Program-made: the position numbers and the translations under genes | DNA from: Toxotes chatareus | Lineage: Eukaryota > Chordata > Actinopteri > Toxotidae | Assembly (NCBI GenBank): GCA_016801885.1 | Contig: CM028884.1 | Coordinates: 9,366,181-9,430,180 of the forward strand | Reading direction: 5' to 3' | DNA length: 64,000 bases | Shown here: piece by piece, positions 39,546 through 50,900 of the stretch | Layout of the letters: each line of letters opens with the position of its first letter | Numbering within the stretch: the first letter of the stretch is position 1 | Notes under the pieces: generated by a model | Databases searched by the model: none | Seen by the model: the letters and a program-made list of their open reading frames with translations, nothing else | Told to the model about the DNA's origin: nothing

Positions 39546-40064
39546 AGGACCATCAGTTTGCTAACCACCTCTCATGTACTATTTTGTTGAAAACTTTTAT
39601 ACAATACTTTTATACAATACTTTTACAGCAATAAATAATTTGTGAGAGATATGATAGTGTTGGATTGTACGCTTAAATGCAGCTTACCTGGACTCACCTC
39701 CAGTTGTTACATTACTCTACTAGAGATGATGTCAGTAGAGGTACAACAAATGTAGCAAGGAATTAAATATCTAATAAATAAATTACAAGATGAATAGTAA
39801 AGTGCTTTACTGATGTTCTGTATATAAAGCATACTGTACATAAAGAAGTTGGCATTTAAATTACCTCCCAAATGGGGCTACATTTTGAATGCTTTTTTTT
39901 TGGATTGGGGGTAAGAAAGTGATTCGCCTCCTCTTATCTTTACTGACCTGTGGAGTGCTGTGATGACTTAAAAATGACTACAGCAAACTCATCAAGCTCT
40001 CCTTACTTATAAAAAAAATGAAGCACTTTAAAAGAAGGTGTAGCTGAACTGAATTTCTAAATAT

Positions 40065-43000
40065 TCATTCAATAATAAATAGGTTGGAAAGCAGCAGAAC
40101 TATAGCCAGGATCAGCAGACCTGTTGGTCCCTGTTGAGCACTGGAGGAGGAACTCTGGTCAGAGGGTAGCAGTCTTGGGTCAGGAGGTCTAAGGACCAGC
40201 CTACAGGGGTTCTGAACCTCCTCTACAGGAATCTGGACCTCACTGGGTGGGTTCAAACTTAACTCATCACGAACCTATGGGAAATACAGTGAGACAAGAG
40301 AGTGAGGGAATATATAAAATGCTTCAGGGTTTGAATTAGTTTGGAGAATATCTTTTAAACTTGCAGTGCAAAGGAAACATTTTATTATTCTTACAAGGTC
40401 AACAAGACTACAGTTGAATCGGAAAATTTTATTTTGGATGGAGTTTAAAAAATGCTGTTTATGGTCCAATGTTTTATAAATATCCTTCACTTACTTATCA
40501 TTCTCTACAGCTGAAACACTTCTTTGGCCATGACGTGACGTGCAAATATGCTTTTCAGTTACCTACGTACCCTTTTTTAAAAATCAAGGAAAGCTGAACT
40601 TTGACTTAAAATATATAAATCTCCCAGCTCACCCGCTCCACCTCCTCGAACACTCGCAGGAAGTTCCTTCGAAGGACATCAGCCAACTCATTCTCAGTCC
40701 AGTTCCTCTGTAGCAGTTCCTGTATCAGAGCAGGATACTTTGACACATCCTCTAACCCCTGAGGAAAGCTGTTAACAAAAACACATTTTTACTCACAGAT
40801 ATTTATTTGGCAAAAGACATCACTGATTTCTGACAGTTTGGGTGTTACTTAATGCATTATTTATCATTATAAATAAATAACCAATAGCAGTAGTAAACAC
40901 CCTAAGCACTTCAATAATATTTATTATGTGACATTTCTGTTTGGAATTGATTGCGTTTGTACGTAGGGAATAAAACAGATTCGATGCCCATCATTCTACA
41001 GCTGCAGATTTGTTTTCTTTGTGCCTGTCAGCAGCACAAAGTTATTGATTTTTACCATTTTCAGTCCGCTGACAGCTGAGAGAGCCAAATTGTTGATACG
41101 ATGACAGGCTAACAAAAGCACACAATTAATCTGGTTCAAGAACAACCTCTGAAATATGCTGTCTGAAGAGCACCAGGGAGCCTACCCTACTGGCACTAGA
41201 GCTTTGTTTGGTTTTTGTGAGTGTGTGTATGTAAGTTGTGTCTCTTAAGATTAACATCCATCCCAGTCATAGAATACCTAGAAGCACTAAAGCAACTTCA
41301 GTACTGTGGATGTGCTGCTCGCAAGCTGCACTTCCATTTGCCTTTGACTTAGTGATTCTAGCTCTTTGTATTCTATGTTTGCAAGTGAATATTTCTTACC
41401 TTGCAGCACCTTCAAAATCCCCTCCGATTCCTATCGACTCAGCTCCAATCAACTCCTTAATGTGATCAAAATGGTCTGTAAAAGCCATGTGGAATAATAA
41501 ATCAACTGAAATATATGAAATATATATATGAAAAAAGAACTCAAAATGGATGCCTCACCAGCCACATGAGAGATGTTAGCCTTATCGCTGGAGGAAATGA
41601 ATTTGCTGTAGAGATTCACCATGATCAGCCCTCGGTTCTTTTTCTGAAACACAACACACGTCTCATTGTCAAGTCTAGAAAAAAAAAAGACATGCACAGA
41701 GAAGCATACATGACTAAAATAAGCTATGTATGAATAAATTTTTCAAACACAAATGACCTACATTTCTATCTCATTTACATTTGGTGGTTGTGGTAGAAGC
41801 AGTAAACATCAGGGTTATACTTGTCTAACACCCTGTAACCCTGTGCTGCAGTAAACTCGCCAGCCTGTTGTGCTGCACACACACACAGAAATCTGCGGAA
41901 TAATGAGAAACATGTCTGCACACGAGAGGGACCAGAGTTGCGCTGAGGTTAAATGAAGGAAATATAGACAATGTTTCATATAATATAAAATACTGGTATG
42001 TTTTATATCCATATAAATATATCCATATTTCTTTCATTTACTGACATTAGGTCTTCATCATTTTTCCATGCTGCACCAACAGGCTGATATACTGTACGAG
42101 CCTAATGTGCATTAACAGGCAAATTAAAAACACACTGGATTTTATGATGTTTTTTGGGATGACTATATTTCAGCCAATGTGCTGCTGTGGTGCCAGCCAG
42201 GGAAGGATTTTAGCTGGGAGGCAGGAGGATTTCAAAACACTGTGCTTCAACTCCTTGTACATGCTCCATGAATGTTTCTAATTCTACACTGAGACAAACA
42301 TTTAGAATGGAGCACAGTACACTGAGCTTGGGAGTTTTCACTTCATAGGAAACACTTACAGCTAAATGCTACTCCTGACCACTGATGATATTACCAGGTA
42401 AGACAAGAGGTAATTATATCTTTTACCATATATATTACTGGTAAGTTGTGTTAAAAAGCAACAGAGAGAACTTGATCAAATCATTGTAACCTGACACGGG
42501 ACGAAATTTCTCATAATGTTGGATAAATTATGAAAAAAAAGTGTGGTAAGCAAAGTACAGCTTGTATAAACAGATGTTCTAAAATCAAGTGGGGAAAAAT
42601 GAAGAGGTTGGTGTTGAGTTAGTACAAACAACTAAAGCTGAGCAGGGACACAGACTCATGGTGGTTTAAAGGGATATTCAGAAGAAGACTTGTGGGAAAG
42701 TGAGGGGGAAATATCACATCAAGTACATAGTACAAAAATTATATTGATACTGTTGTTAGTAAGCTGAGACTCGGCTTCACAGAGAGTTAAATAGTACACT
42801 GAGGTTTGATTCCTTGACCATCAACCTTATAACAGCCAAGATAGAGCAGTTTACTGCATGTTTCATCCACAGTACCAAGCAGCAAAATCAGCTAAAGAAC
42901 ACAGGAAGTACACATTGTAGATCTGTCTCATAAAAGTTTTGTGTCTTACTTGAAGTGCGTACATAATGCCTGAGAAAAACCACCCATGGTTAGTGGCTTC

Positions 43001-46000
43001 TACCAGTTGGTATGTTTTTGTTTTCAGTCTGCGAATCATCACCTTGGCCTTATCATTTTAAGCTGGAAACCCTGTACCACACAGTACACTAAATGCTACA
43101 AACCAAAAAAGCTGCAAAGTACAGCTGATGTGCAGAAAATCAGGAAAGTGGTAGGAAGCAAAAATGATTGTTATGCCCTGCAAATATTCCCTCAGGATGT
43201 AGAATGATTTACACTGACTGTTATTAGCAGAAATAGAATAATTGCTTCATGGTGTACATCTGTTCATAAATTTTTGATCCTGTTGATACACAAAAATCTA
43301 ACAAAAGAAAATACATTGCATGTTCCTGGTCAGAGGTATAAAGGAGGTATAAAAATTATAATTGAAATAAATTAATCAGTGACTTGATTTATAAGATAGC
43401 CATTTAATCAAACAACGAAACAGGCAATTAATCACTCGGAAAATTGGTTTTCTCACCAGCTTGTGCAGCAGCCAGTCAGGTACGTTGCGGCTGTGCTTAC
43501 AGATGGAGTAGGAGGATGAATGGCTAAAAATAACAGGAGCTCTGGAATGGTTCAGCACAGCCAAGGCTGTGTCCCAAGAAGTGTGGGAAAGGTCCACGAT
43601 CATTCCCAGTCTGTTCATCTCCTCCACCACAGCCTCGAAAACACATTCAAAAACCATTTAAACAGCTATTTACAGTATCATGGAAAGGAAGTCAGTTCAG
43701 CAGGGGATGGTTGCACATACACGCATAAAAACTCTCACGCAGATAGCAATCAAGGAAGTTCTACATGCTGCTGATGAGTGAGCTGACTGAATAGAAAACA
43801 CAGTATAAAGATGTTTGTCATTTTAAAATAAGCTGTTAATGTTGTACAACAGAATTACTGTACTAAAAAATGACATGGTGAAGGTCCAATTTGGTTTACG
43901 GCAGTTTCTCTGTAAACAGCCCCTTGTCAAGAGAACATTTAGTCTGCACAGCATTAAGCAACTTTAATGATAACAAGGTCCAGTTCCTTCAGCACAGTCC
44001 ATTACTGGAGTGTCTAAAGGCCCTAAAAATGATCATATCCTCAACACTATGAAAACTACAACAGCTGCAATGACTGCTGTTTCTACTGTTACTATAAAGA
44101 AGAATAAAAGTAACAGTAAAATAAACATTTTTTCATGTTTGTTGGCCAATACATAACAATGTACATACACATAATACAGATATAGTTACAGTAATTAACT
44201 CTAACTCTAACGCTACTTAAATGAATTAAAAGAGCAGATTAACTTTACCTCCCCAAAGTGTGTCAGGCTGTCATTCTGTCTTCGATAGACACTGTAAAGG
44301 TTTGAGGATGATTCTGCCCTGCATTGAAAAAAAAATATTGTCAAAACAAGAAATCAGGAAAACCTTGTGTATCAGAAAATCTGAAATATCTAAATATTGT
44401 CATATTTGGGGCATCTGAATGGGGCTGCTGTATTTTTCATTTGGCTGGGGCACATTCAGCTATTTGCATTGTGAAGTTTCAGAGAGGTTCAAATATAGGT
44501 TAATCTGCATGGGGTGCTAAAAAAATGTAAACATGATTGACCATTTCCATTCAGACTTCAAAAGTTTCAGCGGTAAAGACATAGCTCTACACAGGTCTGA
44601 GCAAAGCACGTGGGCGAAAATCTTGACAAAAAATATTGTGCAGTATTACCCAGCATTGCTGCAGGTGCGTCTGTTAAAGGACATATAAATTTAAAATACT
44701 CTGTGTTTGTATCCGAGATTGAGATCCTGTATTGCCCTATTCCGAGCACTAAAAAAACAAAAACAAAAAAAAAAACTCTACCTTGGGTGTGCATGTGCGT
44801 TGAGTTATATATTTTAAATGCGAAAAAAGTCATTTTTAGTCCCATTTAGTATTCTAGTTAAGATATAACAATCAGAATGATTATCTTAATTACCAGGGTG
44901 TATTGCAGGTATGTGTGAGGGCCATGGAGCGGACTCCGAGTTGGTAAAACATCCGCAGGGCTGGCAGGCTGCTGTCAATGGAGTGCCCCCCCTCTACACT
45001 TATCAGACATGCTATCTTATGCCTCATCTCAGCATTTTTCAGTTCTGCAGTGACAGACACACATTATTTGCTATTAATGCCTCCAGTCAAGCCAACAGCC
45101 AGTGGCTATTTTAAGGTTGCATTGTTGTTAATTCAGATAAAAGCTAACATTCAGTACAAGCCAGTGAAATGTGGAAAAGTGTGTTTTGTTCCTAAGCACT
45201 AACAGGAAATTCAGCATCTTTTGAATCAAGTAGCAGTTTGTTTTTGTGTTATAATTACTTGTGAGAGCGAGTATAACATTCTTCACAAGTAATTAACTTC
45301 TCATTTTGATGCATAGATCATTATAATTTTCAGCTTTGTTTTTTTTTTTTTTTTTAAATAAAATTCCATCCTTGAAACCACAGTGAATCATAATTAGATA
45401 ACTGATTGTAAATAACTTTTTCTCATCAATCATTCTTCTTGTCTCTATGGGGTTTTTGTACATAACTGGCCTGTTATCCCATTTTGAGGTGTACTATACC
45501 CTGTGCAGATGTGACCAGCTCAAAGTCCTTGTACTCAGTGCACATGCGTCTGACCACATCTATTTGTTCCAGGGTCAGCCTCACAGCATCCTTCTCCTGA
45601 GCCCCACACATCACGTAGGCTCCAAACATCTGACAAAGGGAGAGGGGAATGATACAAGAGTGAAGGACAGACATTTGTCTGTCATTCTAGGTTTGATCCC
45701 TCCACAACACTAACTTAGTCATAAAACCACTGCATACTTTTACCAGGCTATTCTTTGGTGTAATCCACACCCTTTAAGAGGCCAGTGTCAGAAATAAAAG
45801 ACTCATTAAATAATGAGGCGGTACCTGTGCCTGTACGTGGCCTGCTTGGAGACGGCTGATGTCGGTGGCCACTTTGCTGACATTATGAAGGTCAATTTGA
45901 CTCAGGCGATTGTTGTGTAGTATCCTCAGTTTGAGAGCAAGGTCATTATGACTAACAGACGGAGAGAGAGGGTGCAAGGAAAGTGGGGTGGACAGGATGG

Positions 46001-46236
46001 ACGAGTATTTTAATCTGATTTCATTCATTTATTTCTATCAATGTAACTTCTGTAGGCAAGACATCAAACATTCTTTACCCATCAATAAGAGGATATTTGG
46101 ACATCAACTCATGTACTCTGTCTCTCTCAGAGTATCCACATATGAAATGACATAGAGAGGAGAGTACCAGCAGATGCCTGAGGGACTGCACGCAAAAGCT
46201 GCATGGAGCACTTGTTACAGTTTTTCTTGAAAGCAT
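40065..46236 (-). CDS. dpep2: Membrane dipeptidase (DPEP2/3-like), complete, 10 coding exons
   Basis: Zinc metallopeptidase of the renal dipeptidase family (M19), expected at the cell surface, cleaving dipeptides such as Cys-Gly and leukotriene D4. Exons in gene order: 46236-46079, 45951-45825, 45629-45500, 45044-44894, 44318-44249, 43633-43457, 41643-41559, 41475-41400, 40768-40633, 40274-40065. All phases join to 439 residues. Metal and substrate residues are present with family spacing: His54 and Asp56 (DGHND), Glu156 (VEGGHSIDSSL), His229 (DLSHTS), His250 (IFSHSS), Arg261 (RNVPD), Asp319 (GGDFEG). The N-terminus has a hydrophobic stretch near residues 20-34 acting as signal peptide. The C-terminus has a Ser-rich spacer and a hydrophobic tail at 421-439, as in GPI-anchored members. 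The symbol is inferred from position beside slc12a4; dpep3 is the alternative. Confidence 0.93.
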
Positions 46237-46600
46237 ATTCTGAAGAGAGAAAACACACTTTTACATGTATCTGATAACAAAAGAAAAGAGACACAAAATA
46301 TTACAGTGACAGCTAAAAATAACACATGGTGGCACCATTAAGGATTTAAGGCTTCACACCACAGTGCTTATTCTAACACCTGCTGGCAATATATTACACT
46401 ATAGATCTGGCGAGATAACAAAGCCCCAAGGTGTGATGTGATGATGTGTTCTCACTTCTCTCTAACACAGAAACACACGGAAAGAGACTTTGTGAAAATT
46501 TGCACTGGATAGTAAAACAATTTCACTAAGACTTCTTATCTATTTAACATCAGGAAAGAATTCACTTAAACACACACACGCACAGACACAACAGACTCAC

Positions 46601-46720
46601 CAGGCAGATTGGTCAAAAGCTACTTGTTGACGACTTTGTTGAACAACTGCATACAAACTACGAAGTTTCGAGCTCTACGCCCTCAGACAAATGTAGAGCA
46701 AACCTATACAAAACTAGCAG
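46601..46720 (-). other. Probable 5' untranslated exon of the dipeptidase gene
   Basis: On the minus strand an exon-like sequence ends CTGCCTG followed by the donor GTGAGTCT at 46600-46593. The first coding exon is preceded by an AG acceptor (TCTCTCTTCAG) two bases upstream of AATATG. Together these imply a noncoding exon upstream. The outer boundary is a guess. A second possible donor (CTC|GTAAGTTC, minus strand, near 46928) could mark an alternative first exon. Confidence 0.45.
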
Positions 46721-47209
46721 CTATGCCGGTTGCTGCATTCAGGTCCAGTCGGGAAAAAAAACATTTATAAATTGGGAATTTTAACGAGTTTATTTCGTGT
46801 TATTCAGCAATTACTCCATTTTACGGATGGACTTTACTGTCCCTACTTCATTTTCAAAGCCTGAAGGTTTGTTAGTTGTGAAGTGGCTATTTCACTTAGT
46901 TGCTTCTCTAGAAGTTGGGAACTTACGAGGAGCAGATGAAAGCACCGTTGAGACACGGATTTGATGTTGCCATCTGGTGGCCAGATGCCTACGGTAAAGT
47001 CTCATAAGTCTCGTTGGTTGACTAAGCCATGTGTCTTTGCTTTTGACACGTTTTTACTGATTGCAAAACCGAGTCACTCGGTCACCACGTTTGCATCCTG
47101 AAAAATAATTAATACGTTACAAGACTTATCTCGGCTGACAACACTTCAACCTTTAACAACCCGTCTCTTCAAAACTGTTGTCCAGATTTTCAGGCCGCTT
47201 CTCATGGTT

Positions 47210-47911
47210 CCCAAAAAAAAATGGCACACGGAAGTTACTTCTGGTGAAGACATTGGCCTTGGAAATTTGTAAGTCGAAAGAAAAAGATAACTGCTATAAT
47301 TTGGTAATATTTTATATACATAAGAACCTCAAAAATATGTAGATAATGAATAGCTTTAGCTTGTCTTTGCTTTTAGTCCTTGTCCTGTTTCCGTCCTTGT
47401 CTTAAGCGTTTGAGACAAATTAAAACTCCACTCTTATTTTTGTAAAGTGAGGAGAAATTCTTTTTTTTTTACTTAGAGCTGAACTCAGTAAGGGTTTAAG
47501 AATCTGAAAGCGATCAAAACAGCGGTAAGTGTTAAAGTTTGCCAGATTTTAATACTTTGAGATCAAAACAACATAATTGTTCAAAGGGAAAAAAAAAAAA
47601 TCCTGTATTTTGTAAACCCTGATTGGTGCAAAGGTCAGTTTTTGCTTTGAATGGTAAGGTCTGCTGAAAGATTAGCTACAATACATGTGAACAAGGTCGA
47701 GAGAGTTGCAGTTCTTTTTACCCTGATGATTATAAGCTCATCCTGTTCTTTACAGTAAAAACAGTAAAGAAACAAAGAACTGTGCTTCCAGGGGATGGTG
47801 GCCTATACCTGCTCATAAACTAAGGCGTGGTGGTGTCTGTCTGCCTCCAGAAAAGTTTGGAGTTTGACCTTTGGAGTTTACAACAGAACAGGCCAAGAAC
47901 AGGATCTCAAG
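47210..47911 (+). ncRNA. Putative spliced noncoding exons (5' UTR or lncRNA)
   Basis: Three exon-like blocks lie in order on the plus strand. The first ends at 47268 with donor TTT|GTAAGT. The second, 47477-47524, has a long T-tract acceptor ending ACTTAG and donor GCG|GTAAGT. The third, 47756-47911, has acceptor TTCTTTACAG and donor AAG|GTAAGA. None holds a long open frame; the third contains a 7-codon ATG frame. They begin about 0.5 kb from the dipeptidase 5' exon on the other strand, suggesting a shared promoter region. They could be 5' untranslated exons of a gene beyond the window, or a long noncoding RNA. The transcription start is not determined. Confidence 0.4.
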
Positions 47912-50900
47912 GTAAGAGTGCATTTATCTTTTATAGTTATCAGATACTGGTTATTTTTAGGCCCCTAAAATGTTGTCCATGGTATAGCCTGTAACCAAGC
48001 TTTGACAGGTTCGGTACAGTATTTGCAAGAGTTTGGTTCTTTAGTGTTAAGTGAAAGAGGAGGAGGCCTTAATAGTTTCTAAGAGAGCTTAAGAGTAGCA
48101 GTGGAAATGGTGAATGCATTAGCTGTTAATGTGTTTGTTTGTTTTTTTCCTTGAGTAGTACTTTGGTTTGCTTTAGAGAGAGGAAAGCTTTAGTCTGTGG
48201 TGTGTAGCGTGTGTTCCTTGAGTGCATTGTAGCAGACTGTTCACTTCATGTGCTGCAAAACAAGGATGGCAACCATGTGGCCTGCAGTGTATTAGTTCCT
48301 CATGTATGGATTAAAACGTGCCAGTTGTCAATCTGTCTGTTGCTGTTGTATTTGGTTGGAACAAATGTCCTCAGACTGTTAGTGTTGCAAGCTACATGGG
48401 ATCCTTGCGTTGATGTAAATAGAGTGCATCATGTGGGCAAGACAGCCTAATCTTGTTACCATCTGCAATCTGTTGACTTTTACTAAACCATTAGTCCAAA
48501 TACATGAGAGGTATTCACTACAAAATGTGGAAATGTGTTCGGCTGTCAGTTATTGCTGCCCCAAACCTTGAGTCTCTGTGTCTGTTCAAGAGGAGTTAGT
48601 AAAGATGCATGTGATACTGTGAACCGTAGCTAACAAGCTGGCCTGAATGCAGAGGTCCAGACCTCAGAATACAGCATCTGTTTTTACATTCACTCAAACT
48701 TGAATTGTGCTTGGGCTGGAGGAATCCAGGGTGGATTGTGCAAATGTGAATGAGTCTGGTAGTGATGGGGTGCATCGGGGTGCCATAAATGAATTTCAAT
48801 TAATTTCAGTGGGAAGATGCGAAGCCTGATTCTGTGGTCCACCCACTGAGATTTGGCCTTGTAGTCTGTAATGAGGAGAGTGATTCAGCTCTGATTGGAG
48901 CACCCGACTGCTTCAATGGAGTAATCACAACTATGTTGATATTACCCTGCCAATCCACCCACTGCGTGGAGTGGACCCCCAGCTGACACTGTTTGAATTC
49001 AAATTAACCAAATCATTTAGTCATATTGCCGACCTTGGCTTGGAGTGTGACTGGCAATACAAGAGATGAAAGTCCCTCACGGTAAAGTGAGTCTTCACGG
49101 GTCGATGAGGGAGCTTGAGCCAGATTCTTATTATTAGTGTTACAGGCTGATGTACTTGTTTTAAATAATGTGGTACAAAGCATGTGTGCAGGGGTCAGGT
49201 CACTATCCAGTAAATCCCTGCAGAAAATTGATTTTGTAGATGTTTTTCTTTAAAGCCCCAAATAAAACAGTGCAGAGATAGCTTCACAGAGGGGCACTTT
49301 GAATGACCCTGAGAAAAAAAACCTCAAGTTTTTTTTTTTGTTTTTTTTTTGCCACCACTAATACTAATTTTTGGTCATTTTGGAACAGCTAATAAATCAG
49401 ATTCATATAAAAAGTTAATTCTTTAATTAATGTAAATGCTGAAATGATTAAAATTAATTTTCAGTCAGTATTCTGTTGAAAATTACAGTTGTCCCGTGGA
49501 GAATATTATTATTGCAGCCACTATCATTTTACCTTTGATATAAAATACTCAGCTTTCCATGTAGTTAGTCTTATTTGTGTTTACACTGCTAAACTTCAAA
49601 CAGAAGATCAGTTCTACAATACTATAGTGGAGTCTTTGATCCTAAATGCTGCCTTTGCCTGTCCCTCTTAGTAGCTACAGCTAAGCCACTTCCCCTCCAA
49701 TGTATATGAAGGCTTTAGAAAGTGTTTTTGGATGATTGTGGGCTGTTGGGAATACATTGCACATGTATAAACAAAAAGAAGGATTGCTGCAACAGTCGAT
49801 TGTTTGGTCCCTTTTTTGTGGAGAAGTACCATCAGACCTGTAGCAAACACTGTCACCCAACGACTTCTCCAACCTGAGGGTCATTGGCCATTTGTCATGG
49901 TTAGAATAATAAACGTGGTTCTGGTTGTGGAACGGTCGATTAAAAGTAACTGTGATGACTATCGGTTTGAAATGGAAAACAATCGTGTCCTGTGTGGACG
50001 TCCTGTGTTTTGCCAGTCCATCTGTCGACCCTGACTTCCTCCTAACGTTCTGTGCACAACATCACCTACTTCCTTCTTTGGTCCCATCATAATTACTACA
50101 TCTGCTACAGGTTGCTAAACAAAAAACTATGGGTTGTAATAAGCTACTTGCACAGATGAGCTATGGGCTCACTTTTCTTTTTCAGGACAGTCTCCTATCA
50201 CTACTGCTGGCAACAGTAGCTAGGAAGCTCATCACAGCTTAATGGGCAGGAATCAAATTTTAGTAAAAACTACATGAAATTAATTCTTAAATGTTTAGTC
50301 CATTTGTCCATTTTCTGCTGCTCAGTATCATTAGAAAAGTCTTAGAACAACTTACGTTTAACTTTGTGAACCCTGCAGAAGTTCTGTATCAAAGAAAAAT
50401 CCTAAAACAAATACTTTAAGCCAAGCAATCTGAATAATAAAGGCAAGAGTCTAGTCTTTGTTACCAGGCAAGGTTTCGCTGTGAACTTGTATTTGTAATT
50501 ATGAGTACCTCTGGGAAGAAAAACTATTCAGTGGCTGCCCTTTTAATAGCTGTTGTATATACAGTGTAACACTGTATAATCTTCAAAGCTGTCGGACAGC
50601 TTGTAGAAGGCTCTTTAGCTCCGTGCTGTTTCAAATGTAAGATGCCTAAGAAAACCACTGCTCCTACTTTTCAATGATTATATTGATCACACTGGAAAGG
50701 GGGATCCAATTACACAGAAAACACCTACAGGCAGGAGTTGTTCATCACTGCTAGTGCTTAGTAGATGACTAAGGAATGTTAATATCCAACCCAGGAGCAC
50801 TGCACATAACACTTGACATGTTTTCACTTCTGAGCGCAGCCAGTATTTTAGAACAGTTGAGTCATCATATTAAACACAGTAGAATTGCACTTTCCCCATA

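Noticed and set aside
43520..43774. Plus-strand open frame near the dipeptidase exons
   Set aside because: Shadow of the minus-strand exon at 43457-43633 with intron on either side.
40065..46236. Assignment of the dipeptidase as DPEP1
   Set aside because: The family is certain, but position beside slc12a4 matches human DPEP2/DPEP3; sequence alone does not decide, so the dpep2 symbol is provisional.
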